From: Tridacna crocea
Taxonomy: Eukaryota; Mollusca; Bivalvia; Cardiida; Cardiidae
Length of the DNA: 64,000 bases
Direction of reading: 5' to 3'
Assembly (NCBI GenBank): GCA_943736015.1
Contig: OX031071.1
Location: 43,458,709-43,522,708 of the forward strand
Below the pieces are notes generated by a model that searched no databases, had not been told where the DNA came from, and saw only the letters and a program-made list of their open reading frames with translations. Position 1 is the stretch's first letter; every line of letters begins with the position of its first letter. Below are positions 20,541-31,082 of this stretch, piece after piece. Position numbers and translations under genes: made by a program.

Positions 20541-20896
20541 ATATCTTGGAAAAATAAGGCAAGATTACAATTTTGTTGTTTGGTAGTTAAATGACCCTTG
20601 ACTCTTTACCAAATGACAGAAATTTTAACAAATTTTTTACCCTGGATAATTTGTTTGCTCGTCAATAACTTTTTTATCAGGTGTTGTTTAAAAAATCTAA
20701 CACATCAAGCAAATCCCCGGAGTTCTTCCACCTTCTCTGCTTCAAACCAAATTCCAATCGGTCACGTATTAACGGAATTATTGAAGATTTTCTTACCTGA
20801 AGTTGGAGAATTTTTTCAAATAACGGTTATTGTTGTTGCTGTTGTGTCACATGATTCCCCGCCGTGAAAGGAAGACGTGGTTGACGATTTCTGTAG

Positions 20897-21245
20897 ATGA
20901 AACGTCGTGTGATTTTGTGCATTTTTGCAGATCGGAAACTAACAGTCAGAGAGGCACCGTCTTCAACCGCCATTTCAAGGTCTTTTTCCCACAGAACATT
21001 TAAAGACAAACTGAACATGTCACAAGTCTGGGCTCCACGTCTGACACCTGACGATAAAAAAACAGAAAAAGGTTCACATGTTACTAGAATTTGTACCTTG
21101 AGTTGAAGCAGACGACGCTCTGTTGGATCCTCTTTCTATAGCAGATGAGAGACGGTTTAATTTCTTCAAATCAGGAGAAAAGCGAATGTCCGGTATATGG
21201 AAGACACCTCGGACCCTTCCATCCAAGAAGTAAAAAATTTCTGCA
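20897..21245 (+). pseudogene. Mariner-like transposase relic
   Basis: The frame at 20,897-21,106 ends LNMSQVWAPRLTPDDKKTEK, like the KVSARWVPRLLTPDxK stretch that precedes the catalytic domain in mariner transposases. After a frame change the sequence reads ADERRFNFFKSGEKRMSGIW then KTPRTLPSKK, matching the pattern around the first catalytic Asp (GDETWxxxxxPExKxxSxxW..GSPxPKK). A stop follows. The rest of the catalytic domain and the TIRs are not seen. Assignment rests on remembered family patterns. Confidence 0.55.
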
Positions 21246-21405
21246 CGGCCTCACTACTTTGTCTGTCAACCAATAGTCTCCCTGCTCTAATGAACAAACG
21301 TCAATAATACCGGTCAGAAAATGATGAAAAATGAAAATGAAAACAAGAGGGCCATGATGGCCCTGAAATCGCTCACCTGAGTTTATTGACCAAACATGCA
21401 CCATC

Positions 21406-22850
21406 TAGTTTCCCAGTGACCTAGTTTTTTATCAGACATTACCCATCATCAAACACTTTTGAGATATCAATAAGACAAACATTCTGGCCAAGTTTCATGA
21501 GTATTGGACTGAAAATGTGGCCTCTACAGTGTACAAAAGGTTTTTCTAAGATTTCATCAAGTGACCTAGTTTTGGACCCGACAATTACCCATTATCAAAC
21601 TCTTTTGAGACATCACCGAAACAAACATTCTGACCAAGTCTGAAGAATATCAGGCAGAAAATGTAGCCTCTAGAGTGTACACAAGGTTTTTCTAATATTT
21701 GACCCATTGACCTAGTTTTTGACTCCACATGACCCATTTTCAATCTCATTCAAGGTATCACCAGGACAAATATAATGAACAAGTTTTAGGAGTATCAGAC
21801 TGAAAATGTGTCCTCCAGAGCATACAAAAGGTGTTTATAACATTTGACCTATTGACCCAGTTTTTGACCCAACATGACCCATTTTCAAACTCATCCAAGA
21901 TATTATAAAGGCAAACATTCTGACTAATTTTCAAGAGTGTTGGACTGAAAATGTGGCATCCAGAGCATATACAAGGTTTTTCTAAGATTTGACCTGGTGA
22001 CCTAGTTTTTAACCCCCAATGACCCATTTTCAAACCTGTCTGAGATATCATCAAGACAAACATTCTGACCAACTTACAAGAGTTTCGGACTGAAAATGTG
22101 GCCTTTAGAGCCTACAAAAGGTTTTTCTAACATTTGACCTAGTGACCTAGTTTTTGACCCCACGTGACCCATTTTCGATCTTGTCCGAGATATCATCCAG
22201 ACAAATATCCTGACCAACTTTCATGAGTATCCAACTGAAAATGTGGCCTCTAGAGCGTACAAAAGGTTTTTCTAAGATTTGACCTAGTGACCTAGTTTTT
22301 GACCCCACGTGACCCATTTTCGAACTCGTCCGAGATATCATCCAGACAAACATCCTGACCAACTTTCATGAGTATCCGACTGAAAATGTGGCCTCTAGAG
22401 CGTACAAAAGGTTTTTCTAAGATTTGACCTGGTGACCTAGTTTTTGACCCCACGTGACCCATTTTCGAACTCGTCCGAGATATCATCCAGACAAACATCC
22501 TGACCAACTTTCATGAGTATCCGACTGAAAATGTGGCCTCTAGAGCGTACACAAGGTTTTTCTAAGATTTGACCTGGTGACCTAGTTTTTGACCCCACGT
22601 GACCCATTTTCGAACTCGTCCGAGATATCATCCAGACAAACATCCTGACCAACTTTCATGAGTATCCGACTGAAAATGTGGCCTCTAGAGCGTACACAAG
22701 GTTTTTCTAAGATTTGACCTGGTGACCTAGTTTTTGACCCCACATGACCCATTTTCGAACTCGTCCGAGATTTCATCGAGACAAACATCCTGACCAACTT
22801 TCATGAGTATCCGACCAAAAATGTGGCCTCTAGAGCGTACACAAGGTAAA
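21406..22850 (+). repeat. 145-bp tandem repeat core, about 10 units
   Basis: The last five units are spaced exactly 145 bp and nearly identical, while units toward the 5' end are progressively diverged. Each contains GACCTAGTTTTTGACCCCAC, CATTTTCGAACTCGTCCGAG and ATGTGGCCTCTAGAGCGTAC. The gradient suggests recent amplification from the 3' side. Confidence 0.9.
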
Positions 22851-22852
22851 AA

Positions 22853-22920
22853 GTTGACGACGGACGACGCACGACGCACGACGCACGACGGACGACGGAC
22901 GACGGACGCCGGACACAGCA
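22853..22920 (+). repeat. GACGACGGAC/GACGCAC microsatellite
   Basis: A run of GACGACGGACGACGCACGAC variants links the 145-bp array to the 3' hairpin. The same kind of run ends both modules at about 36,456 and 37,376, in an element with an otherwise different core. Confidence 0.85.
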
Positions 22921-22977
22921 CGATCACAATAGCTCACCATGAGCACTTCGTGCTCAGGTGAGCTAAAAAGAAAATCT

Positions 22978-23740
22978 AACTTTGTCCGCTATTCCCACTT
23001 CGCGTACGGAAAACAATAGATTCATTTTGTCCCGATTTCTACTTTGGGCACAGACAATTGAACCTTGCCAGGTATGAATTCTTACCTTGCCCGACAAAAT
23101 GAGAATTCCTACTTTGGCTGCTGAGAATAAACTGGATGGGTTTAGCAGAGATTCAAGATCAGATTACAAAAGCGCAGTCTGATTTTCGATCCACACTGTC
23201 CGATACTGTAAGATTTTCTCTGGTAAAAAGAGAAACCCTCGATATTGCATTATTTTGTAGTTTTACCGATTACCATAAAACCGCATTTTTGACCAGTCCA
23301 GGCCCGTATTCCAATCCGAAGTTTTTTTGTTTTCAAATTTAGAAAATTCTGGAGACTGACACCAAGAACGTTCTTAAGAATGGTTTGCGAATACGAACCC
23401 CGAACTGTAAGGATTTACCGACAGACAAAAGATAGATATTCATTAAACGATGGGATTTCCGTGACAGTTGGCTAGACGTATATGTTTTCATAGTTTAACA
23501 AGAAAGTGTTGATCCACACCTTCATCGTCGATTGAGCTTTGGTTGCTTCATGTGGGAATGGAAAAATATCTTCATTTGTAAGAGAGACCATTCACGGTTT
23601 CTGTTTCTTTACATTTTCTTTCCCTTTTTTTTTTTTTTTTTTTTTTAAGAAATCCTTTAGGTTATTCTTATGGTATCCATCTATTCTCACTTTGCACTGC
23701 TCTTCGAACTCGTTCTTTGTCTAGACCTATTCCCACTTCG
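22978..23740. other. Non-coding stretch with repeated TTTGTCCG and CCTACTTTGG motifs
   Basis: Motifs such as CTTTGTCCGCTATTCCCACT, GGACAAAATG-type and AATTCCTACTTTGG recur here and again at 24,240-24,345 around ACAATTCCGGAATTGT, partly in inverted orientation. They may be the two sides of one decayed element split by the LINE fragment at 23,744. A 24-base poly-T run lies near 23,625. No gene recognised. Confidence 0.4.
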
Positions 23741-23743
23741 CGC

Positions 23744-24178
23744 CCTCATTTCCACGGAAAACCGATATTGTCAGTCTTACCTTTTAATCTAAAACTCTTG
23801 ATTAGGCAGGCAATGCCCAGCCACTCAATATCATATTTTATGAGCATTAAAAATGGCACATATTTCTTCTTCACTTAAAGACTTTTTACTATCAGCCCAA
23901 CGTTTACTTCAAACCTTTTTATCACATTCTCAACTTTTATCATTTAAAACTTTTGAGTATATGGGGATTGCCCTGTGACTCAATAATGCCCTTTATGCAT
24001 ATGAAGATCACACATAATACTTCTTAATTCAATTCTTTTATTATCATTATCTATTCAAACTTTATTCGGTTTAAGCGATTCCACTTTTATTATCTTTTAA
24101 CACAGATATGCACGCTAAATGACCAAAGCTGTCGATGTGCCATAAAACAACAATCATTCATTCATTCATTTATTCATA
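23744..24178 (+). mobile_element. 5'-truncated LINE copy, 3' UTR only
   Basis: This matches 31,261-31,670, the 3' UTR of the full-length LINE (CCAGCCACTCAATATCATAT, CATTTAAAACTTTTGAGTAT, GATATGCACGCTAAATGACC) and ends in the same (ATTC)n tail. It is on the same strand 1 kb upstream. Severe 5' truncation is normal for target-primed reverse transcription. A clear target duplication is not visible. Confidence 0.85.
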
Positions 24179-24179
24179 C

Positions 24180-25190
24180 TTTGCTCACAGACCATATCTG
24201 ATTATAATACGATAGATCTATTTGCGCAAATTTAAAATTGTCCGGTACAATTCCAGAATCGGCGGACAAAGTAGGAATTCCTATTTTTCACAGGACAATT
24301 CCGGAATTGTACCGATTCTTACTTTGCACCGAACATATAAATATATACAGTAAACATTTCTGAAGTATACCAGTAGGAGGAAATAAAAACTGAAAGAATA
24401 TTTTATTCCGTAGTCAAACAGTGTAGGCCTATTTTGTCAAACATTCAGGAAAAATAGTGGTAACAACTTATTTGTTCTTAATGGAAAATTGCACTTAGTT
24501 TGAGGTTTAAGGAGACTACAAAAGTCTAGAATTCTCCAAAGTCAAAGCGAAACAGTAAAAAATGTTTAAAATGATAGTGGTTTGTCTTTGAACGAAAATA
24601 AAACGATGTGGAAATTAGAGAAAGTGGTGGTAATCATATTTTTTTTCCTTGCTCCAACATATTTTCAAAGTCTGTCTTTTGCAATGTCGTTTAAAGACAT
24701 GATCATCCGATGCAATGATTAGCACATGTGCAAAATTTTCGGTAAATTATGATTCTTCAAAGGTCAAGGCAATGCCCTTCATTTTTCTTAGGCAGAAACC
24801 ACATAGATATTGTCTAACTGCAAGTCCTTGTAACAATATCATACTACATCAGTTAGTATACAAAGTATTTTGCTTCAATGGGGAAAGCGATGGACATGAA
24901 GAATCTCAGTTAACAACTTTTCCATTCGTCACAATGTTTCTGTGTATACTAGATTCTGCATCAGCTACTTTCAAGATAAACGTTAAACACGCCCTCAAAT
25001 ACTTAAACGTCACCTGTTACTCTAATACGATTGGATAATTACAACTGCGCAACTCAATGCTATATATTCTCCGTCTCTGCACTAGGCCCGCAGACTTACT
25101 TGCTAAATTTATTACGTTTTCATCGTTTCTGTATTGTAATAGCTTACATAGCCTCGGTAGACTCAAAACATTTCACGAAAAACTTCTGCA
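24180..25190. other. Non-coding stretch upstream of the LINE
   Basis: Apart from the inverted CCGGTACAATTCC and GGAATTGTACCG pair at 24,240-24,335, only short unrelated frames are present (24,715-25,038 has 107 codons without recognisable features). No splice-flanked exon could be supported. Confidence 0.4.
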
Positions 25191-25192
25191 CT

Positions 25193-25205
25193 ATATTCAT
25201 AGCTA
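25193..25205. repeat. Left target-site duplication of the LINE
   Basis: ATATTCATAGCTA is identical to 31,665-31,677. The two copies bracket the retrotransposon, showing insertion as one unit. Confidence 0.85.
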
Positions 25206-25822
25206 CCCCCCAGCCGGGTAGGGGGAATAGAAAAAATCCCGGTTGTAGTCCTGCAGAGTGGTAAAACCCCACCGAAAAGGACCTGCCCGTTTGCCGTGGG
25301 CTGCGACCCGTGTCGCCTGATGACGGGATCCTGGTGGTTGAGTGACATCAGGGATTGGCTAGGCCCTGTACTTGCAACACACCACTTTGGCCCTAAGTTG
25401 GGCTAAACGGGAGGTCAGGAAGGCCCGTCCTGATCAATCGGCTGGTCATGCCTTGCCCTAGGACATCTGATATACTCTTTCTTTTACATCTTTTCTCAAT
25501 TAAATTTACCATCTTCTCCACATAATTACATCACACTCTTTCAGATATTATATTTCTTGTTTAGCCCTAGAAGGCGATGGCTCATGGGTCAATCGGGTGA
25601 AAGTTTTTTGGTATTTGGCTGACATTTGTAAAGTCTCAATGATCGTCTAAGCTTGGTAGGACTTTCTGCGAGAATGCATCTGTCCAGTCTAGCCCTTTCA
25701 TACCGAGTATACCACTGATGTATCCCTGTCATGGTCTGCGAATGGGTTTTCCCCAGACCATGTCCCCTCGTTGGGCTCCATGGCGGGTGGGGAGCATCGG
25801 TGGTGAAACTTAACACACAAAC
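25206..25822 (+). promoter_or_regulatory. LINE 5' UTR, probable internal promoter region
   Basis: GC-rich compared with its surroundings, with AGGAAGGCCCGTCCTGATCA and TGGGCTCCATGGCGGGTGGG. In this LINE group the 5' UTR usually carries a TATA-less internal pol II promoter; I see no TATA box, but promoter function is inference. It ends CACACAAACATGG, giving ORF1 a strong initiation context (A at -3, G at +4). Confidence 0.5.
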
Positions 25823-27331
25823 ATGGCATCCCAAAAAAAGGCCAAGCTGAATGAAAGCAAGCGCCCCCTTTCAGATAGTGAATCTGAAACGGAGCCTATT
25901 TCTAGTTCTTCTTTTAACTCACCACGTTTTATTGTCATCCAATCCAAAGATCCTTCAAAACCTGTCACAAAACTATCTCCTTTTATTATTGAAAAACAAA
26001 TATCTTGCATCCTTGGAACTCCAAAATCCGTTAAAAAACTGAAAGATCAGACTCTCTTAGTTGAATGTTTTACTAATCAACAAACACTAAATCTCTTGAA
26101 AAACTCAAAATTCTTCGACATGGACGTTAAAATTTTCCCACATCCTTCCCTCAATTCTTGCAAAGGAGTAATAAGATGCAAAGAGCTTACTTACTGCAAC
26201 TCCTTGCAAGAAATCAAAGAAAACTTGACACAACAAGGTGTATCCGATGTTCAGCGGATTTCTGTACGCAGAGATGGAGAACAGAGACTGACAAATACAT
26301 ACATTTTAACTTTTTCTTCACCTGTTCTTCCAACGTCTATCAAGATAGGCTTCCAAGTAGTCAAAGTTGATGTGTATGTGCCGAACCCCTTGCGATGTTT
26401 TAAATGCCAGAGGTACGGCCATCACATCAGTAAATGTCCGAACCAAGAAACGTGCTCAAAATGTGCTCATCAAGGACCTGACCATGACAGTACTACTTGT
26501 ACAAATCCTCCTCTCTGCATTAATTGCAAATCTGCACACTCTACTTTTTCAAGAGAGTGTCCAGTATGGAAGGAAGAAAAAGAAATTCTTTCAATTAAAT
26601 ACAACAATAATGTTAGCTTTCCAGAGGCAAGGAAAATATTTGAACAACGCAAGAAAACCTCTTCTGGTCCTAGTTTTGCAGGTGTTGTTGGCTCGTCAAC
26701 TGAAAAAGACGACTGCAGCACTTGTAAGATTCTTGCGAAAGTTCTACTTCAAAAATTTCCTGATGTAGCTTCTGAACTGAAAGAACTTCTTCCTCCATCC
26801 ACCTTGTCCAAACTAATTCCTGACTCTCCATCTGTATCTAAAACAAACACAACCTCTTCGGCATCTTCAAAACACACAAACTCTCAAAATAGTTCGTCTC
26901 AAAAAACTTCAAAGCCATCTACACCTTCACAAAATTCTTCACGGAAAACTCCAAAGCCATCTACCTCTTCACAACCACCTCCTAAGAAACCACAACCTCC
27001 ATCTTCACAGTCTACAACAAAACCTAACGTCTCATCCAAGGATAACAATCCCAATCATACACCCCGACCTCCTAAAAGGTCTTCTTCCAAATCTAAACCA
27101 CAATCTAAAGATAACCAAGGATCTTGTGAGATCACAGTCAAAGTAAATGATCCTGTCCCTACCTCCAACAGATTTTCGGAGCTAGAGGACATGGACGCAG
27201 ATACTGAAAATCTGGAAGGTGAGGCTTCAGATTCAGAAGCCTCTATCTGGTCCACTTCCAAAGATCTTTGGAACAGGGATTTTGACGGGTGGCAATCATC
27301 CAAAGCCGAGACATCTGTAATTAAATCTTAA
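25823..27331 (+). CDS. LINE ORF1, Gag-like nucleic-acid-binding protein with zinc knuckles
   Basis: This intact 502-residue protein probably coats the LINE RNA in the ribonucleoprotein particle. Residues 1-190 form an N-terminal domain with no motif I can name but with RRM-like spacing. Cysteine knuckles follow at about 193-250: CFKCQRYGHHISKCPNQETC, then CSKCAHQGPDHDSTTC and CINCKSAHSTFSREC. The phrase NPLRCFKCQRYGH is characteristic of Jockey/I-type ORF1 proteins. Residues ~335-440 are a low-complexity Ser/Pro/Lys/Thr tail, and an acidic C-terminus (ELEDMDADTENLEG) ends at SVIKS. The start at 25,823 has a strong initiation context (AACATGG). ORF2 begins 72 bases after the stop, so downstream translation probably needs reinitiation or a bicistronic mechanism. 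Confidence 0.9.
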   Translation: MASQKKAKLNESKRPLSDSESETEPISSSSFNSPRFIVIQSKDPSKPVTKLSPFIIEKQISCILGTPKSVKKLKDQTLLVECFTNQQTLNLLKNSKFFDMDVKIFPHPSLNSCKGVIRCKELTYCNSLQEIKENLTQQGVSDVQRISVRRDGEQRLTNTYILTFSSPVLPTSIKIGFQVVKVDVYVPNPLRCFKCQRYGHHISKCPNQETCSKCAHQGPDHDSTTCTNPPLCINCKSAHSTFSRECPVWKEEKEILSIKYNNNVSFPEARKIFEQRKKTSSGPSFAGVVGSSTEKDDCSTCKILAKVLLQKFPDVASELKELLPPSTLSKLIPDSPSVSKTNTTSSASSKHTNSQNSSSQKTSKPSTPSQNSSRKTPKPSTSSQPPPKKPQPPSSQSTTKPNVSSKDNNPNHTPRPPKRSSSKSKPQSKDNQGSCEITVKVNDPVPTSNRFSELEDMDADTENLEGEASDSEASIWSTSKDLWNRDFDGWQSSKAETSVIKS

Positions 27332-27403
27332 CCAGTCTATTTTAAAATGCATTGGTTTACGGCCTCGTTTTTTACTTTAGTCTTTATACTTTCCTCATAC
27401 ACT

Positions 27404-30400
27404 ATGGATACCATAATCCAATGGAATTGTCGAGGTCTGAAGTCAAACTTTGACGAACTTTCACTTTTAATCAATGAGCACAAACCAGTTGCTGTTTGTC
27501 TGCAAGAAACCTTCCTTAAACGGGAGGATGATATCACTATCAAATATCATTCTGTTTACAACAAGATTTTTACCGAAGGTGAAAAAACCAGAGGAGGTGT
27601 TTCTATTATTGTAAACAACAACATTCCTCACAAAGTTATCTCTTTAAATACAAACCTGCAAGCTGTTGCTGTCAGGTTATCTATACACAATGCTGTTACA
27701 CTCTGTTCTTTATATCTCCCGCCAAGCATACCTATCAATGAGACCAATCTGAATGATCTCATTTCACAATTGCCATCCCCCTATATTCTTGCTGGGGACT
27801 TTAATGGTCACAATGTTATGTGGGGTTGCAATGACACCAACCAGAGAGGTCTCCAGTTGGAGAACTTCATTTCGAACAACTCTCTGTCTTTCATGAATGA
27901 TAACAAATCCAAAACCTACTTGCATCCAGCAACTGGATCTTACTCTTCCATTGATTTAACATTATGCAGCCCAGTCTTACTTCCCAATTTTACTTGGAAA
28001 GTGACTGAGGATTTGTGTGGAAGTGATCACTTCCCCATTATCTTTTCATCTACACAACCGTCCAGCAGTGTACGACCGCAGAAATGGAAGCTTTCAAAAG
28101 CCAATTGGAATAAATTTGAAACCCTATGTGAACAGACCATTACACATGATAAATTTGGAAATTGCGATGATCCTGCAAAACTTTTCACTTCCCTATTAAT
28201 TGATGCAGCTGAAAAGTCCGTCCCTCAGACCTCGGCAAACCCAAAACGACCTGACAAGCCTTGGTACAATGATGATTGTAAACAGGCTGTCAGAGACAGA
28301 AAACAGGCCCTTAGAAAATTTAATCTCAGGCCTACCAAAGACAATCTTAACTTATTCCGTATTTCCAGGGCAAAAGCCCGTCGTACCATTAAAGAAAGTA
28401 AGCGCAAGGCCTGGAGACAATATGTCTCTAAGTTGAATAGTAGAACTACTACTAAAAAAACCTGGGATATGATCAGAAAGATCAATGGCAAAGGCCAGAC
28501 CCCTGTTAGTCACCTTGAGGTTAACAATACTTCGTTGGAATCTCCCCAGGATATAGCTGATGCTCTTGCTAACACCTTTTGCAAAAAGTCTTCCTCTGCA
28601 AACTATTCAGAAAAGTTTCAGAGGAATAAAGCTAGAGAAGAAAAGAAAAAGCTTAATTTCAAGTCTTCGAATTCAGAGCACTATAATAAACTCTTCACTT
28701 TTAAAGAATTAAAATCTGCTCTGAATAAAGCTCATGATTCTTCTCCTGGCCCAGATAAAGTTCACTACCAGTTTTTAAAACACTTACCTTTTACTTCCCT
28801 CTCAGTTTTACTTGATATTTTTAATGATATCTGGCAGTCAGGTGTTTTTCCTGTATCCTGGCGGGAGGCACTTGTCATTCCTATCCCAAAACCTGGCAAA
28901 GATGCTAGTGACCCGGCTAACTATCGGCCAATAGCTCTTACTAGTTGTCTCTGCAAGACCCTAGAACGTATGGTCAACGACAGGCTTGTCTGGTTTTTAG
29001 AGAAGAACAACCTCATCGTTGATGTACAGAGTGGATTTCGTCGCCAGCGCGGCACCATAGATCATCTTGTCCGCTTTGAAACCTTTGTCAGAGAAGCCTT
29101 TATTAATAGACAGCATGTAGTATCTGTCTTTTTCGACCTTGAAAGCGCTTACGATACAACTTGGAAATATGGAATTCTGAAAGACTTGCATGACTTTGGT
29201 CTTCGAGGCCGTCTTCCTCTTTTTATTTCAGCCTTCTTGGATGAACGTCTTTTCCGCGTCCGAGTTGGTAATACTGTCTCGGGAGCCCGTGAACAGGAGA
29301 TGGGTGTACCCCAAGGATGTATTCTCTCTGTTACACTTTTCAGTGTGAAAATAAACAGTATAGTCAAAGCTATCTGTCCTGGTGTAGACTGTTCCCTCTA
29401 TGTTGATGACTTCGTCATATGCTTCAGATCTCGAAATATGAACATTATTGAGAGACAACTTCAGCAATGTCTCAACAAATTGCAAACATTGTCTGATGAA
29501 AATGGCTTCAAATTTTCAAAGTCCAAAACTAAGTGCATGCACCTCTGTAATCTACGAGGTGTTCATCCAGATCCTGAACTTTATCTGGACAAAACTAAAA
29601 TTGAAGTCGTTTCTGAGTTTAAATTTCTTGGAGTCATCTTTGACAGAAAGCTTTCTTTCCTTCCTCACATCACTGCACTTAAAAAGAAGTGCAAGAAGGC
29701 TCTTAATCTTCTTAAGGTTGTGGCTCATTCTGAATGGGGAGCAGACCGTAAAGTCCTCTTGCGGCTTTATCGGTCTTTAGTTCGCTCCAAGTTAGACTAT
29801 GGATCTGTTGTATACGGATCGGCCCGTAAATCCTATCTGAAAATTCTCGATTCTATACACCACGAAGGTCTGCGTCTTGTACTTGGAGCTTTCAGAACTT
29901 CTCCCGTCAATAGTCTCTATGTTGAGGCTAATGAACCTTCCCTTTCTTACAGGAGAGAAAAACTCTCACTTCAATATATTTTAAAACTTAAGTCGAATCG
30001 TTTTAATCCAACTCACAACGTTGTCTTTAAACCTGAATATAAACGTCTTTTTGAAAGGAAACCAAATGTTATTCCTCCATTTGGTATCCGCATGGAGCCC
30101 ATTGTAGATAACCTTGGCATAGACACCGAGTCTATTGCCGACTATAAAATCTCTGAAATCCCTCCATGGACACTAAACAGTGCAGAATTCAGATTTGACC
30201 TTGCATCTGACAAAAAGTCTGTCACGGATAGAACTGTATTTCATGCTAGATACAACGAGATAAAGGAGCATTATTTTTCCTTCAAACCCATCTATACAGA
30301 TGGATCTAAAGAAGGCAATTCTGTAGCAGCTGCCGCTGTTTATGGACAAAGGAGCTTAAAATGCCGCCTTCCAAACAACTCCTCTATCTTCTCTGCTGAA

Positions 30401-30748
30401 ATTAAAGCAGTAGATCTTGCCCTTAATCTAGTTGAAAGTTCTAATTCCAACCGTTTTATTATCTTTTCAGACTCTTTGTCAACATTACAGGCCCTTTCAA
30501 ATCAACGACTTGAGAATCCTTTAATCTGCAGTTTACTTGAAAGGATCTCACAAATTTCTTCTAAGAATAGACTGGTGTTCTGCTGGCTTCCAAGTCATGT
30601 GGGCATCAAAGGCAATGAAAATGCCGATAGGTCTGCCAAATCTGCACTTAACCTTCCCATTTCAGATTTTAAAGTTCCACACACTGATTTTAAATCCTCC
30701 GTTTTTATCACATATCCAATCTTTTTGGCAATCCCATTGGGATGCTGA
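27404..30748 (+). CDS. LINE ORF2, endonuclease-reverse transcriptase-RNase H, frameshifted at the end
   Basis: This makes the nick, the cDNA and probably removes RNA during target-primed integration. I start it at 27,404 (MDTIIQWNCRGL) because the endonuclease fold begins there; an upstream ATG at 27,347 adds 19 hydrophobic residues. Endonuclease landmarks are QETFLK (metal-binding Glu), GDFNGHN (~131) and SDHFP (~206). RT motifs are FFDLESAYD (~576), MGVPQGCILS and LYVDDFVICF (~665, catalytic pair). RNase H shows YTDGSK (~963), SAEIKAVDLAL, FSDSLSTLQAL and CWLPSHVGIKGNENAD (~1,060), so all four acidic positions are present. After NLPISDFKVPHTDFKSS the frame shifts near 30,700 and ends prematurely; the lost C-terminus is readable in the +1 frame. 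Confidence 0.9.
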   Translation: MDTIIQWNCRGLKSNFDELSLLINEHKPVAVCLQETFLKREDDITIKYHSVYNKIFTEGEKTRGGVSIIVNNNIPHKVISLNTNLQAVAVRLSIHNAVTLCSLYLPPSIPINETNLNDLISQLPSPYILAGDFNGHNVMWGCNDTNQRGLQLENFISNNSLSFMNDNKSKTYLHPATGSYSSIDLTLCSPVLLPNFTWKVTEDLCGSDHFPIIFSSTQPSSSVRPQKWKLSKANWNKFETLCEQTITHDKFGNCDDPAKLFTSLLIDAAEKSVPQTSANPKRPDKPWYNDDCKQAVRDRKQALRKFNLRPTKDNLNLFRISRAKARRTIKESKRKAWRQYVSKLNSRTTTKKTWDMIRKINGKGQTPVSHLEVNNTSLESPQDIADALANTFCKKSSSANYSEKFQRNKAREEKKKLNFKSSNSEHYNKLFTFKELKSALNKAHDSSPGPDKVHYQFLKHLPFTSLSVLLDIFNDIWQSGVFPVSWREALVIPIPKPGKDASDPANYRPIALTSCLCKTLERMVNDRLVWFLEKNNLIVDVQSGFRRQRGTIDHLVRFETFVREAFINRQHVVSVFFDLESAYDTTWKYGILKDLHDFGLRGRLPLFISAFLDERLFRVRVGNTVSGAREQEMGVPQGCILSVTLFSVKINSIVKAICPGVDCSLYVDDFVICFRSRNMNIIERQLQQCLNKLQTLSDENGFKFSKSKTKCMHLCNLRGVHPDPELYLDKTKIEVVSEFKFLGVIFDRKLSFLPHITALKKKCKKALNLLKVVAHSEWGADRKVLLRLYRSLVRSKLDYGSVVYGSARKSYLKILDSIHHEGLRLVLGAFRTSPVNSLYVEANEPSLSYRREKLSLQYILKLKSNRFNPTHNVVFKPEYKRLFERKPNVIPPFGIRMEPIVDNLGIDTESIADYKISEIPPWTLNSAEFRFDLASDKKSVTDRTVFHARYNEIKEHYFSFKPIYTDGSKEGNSVAAAAVYGQRSLKCRLPNNSSIFSAEIKAVDLALNLVESSNSNRFIIFSDSLSTLQALSNQRLENPLICSLLERISQISSKNRLVFCWLPSHVGIKGNENADRSAKSALNLPISDFKVPHTDFKSSVFITYPIFLAIPLGC

Positions 30749-31082
30749 TATTTTCAATAAACTGCATTCAGTTAAACCATCCCTTGGTGAATGGTATCCC
30801 GTTTACAGATCCGTTCGTCGAGAAGAAGTGATAATTGCACGACTTCGAATTGGCCATTCACGCATCACACATTCCTGGCTCTTGACAAGAGATGATGCCC
30901 CTGAATGTATACCATGCAATGCAACCTTTTCTGTAAAACATATCCTACTAGATTGCATTGACTTTCAGCCAGTTCGTTCAAAATATTTCAACGTTGATAG
31001 TTTGAAAAATCTTTTTGATTCTGTCAGTGTTGAATCTATTATCGCTTTCATAAAGGAGATTGGCATTTACAATAAACTGTGA
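30700..31082 (+). pseudogene. ORF2 C-terminal region displaced by a frameshift
   Basis: In the neighbouring frame the protein continues IQSFWQSHWDADIFNKLHSV, IIARLRIGHSRITHSWLLTR and CIPCNATFSVKHILLDC, ending at a stop at 31,080-31,082. The Cys-x2-Cys...His-x4-Cys pattern is the usual C-terminal knuckle of I-group and related LINEs. A single one- or two-base indel between about 30,690 and 30,720 would explain the break, so this copy is probably inactive or only partly active. Confidence 0.85.

Larger units (their letters stand above)
21342..22968 (+). mobile_element. Helentron-like (non-autonomous rolling-circle?) element
   Basis: The 5' end AACAAGAGGGCCATGATGGC contains a perfect hairpin (21,349-21,363) and is followed by CGCTCACCTGAG. 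The 3' end carries a hairpin TGAGCACTTCGTGCTCA (22,940-22,956), then GGTGAG and CTAA (22,963-22,966). The CTCACCTGAG and CTCAGGTGAG motifs are inverted copies of each other. The core is a 145-bp tandem array. Subterminal inverted repeats, hairpins, a tandem core and a CTRR end match non-autonomous Helentrons such as Drosophila DINE-1; no Rep/helicase is present. The short protein frames are repeat artefacts. Confidence 0.65.

Noticed and set aside
22147-22927. Series of overlapping ~71-codon minus-strand frames with near-identical peptides
   Set aside because: They are frames through the 145-bp tandem core of the Helentron-like element. 145 is not a multiple of three, so no long repeat protein is possible.
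27347-27403. Upstream ATG as the ORF2 start (hydrophobic 19-residue leader)
   Set aside because: The endonuclease fold of LINE ORF2 proteins starts close to the IQWNCRG strand, which fits the ATG at 27,404. The leader-like residues probably belong to the inter-ORF spacer.
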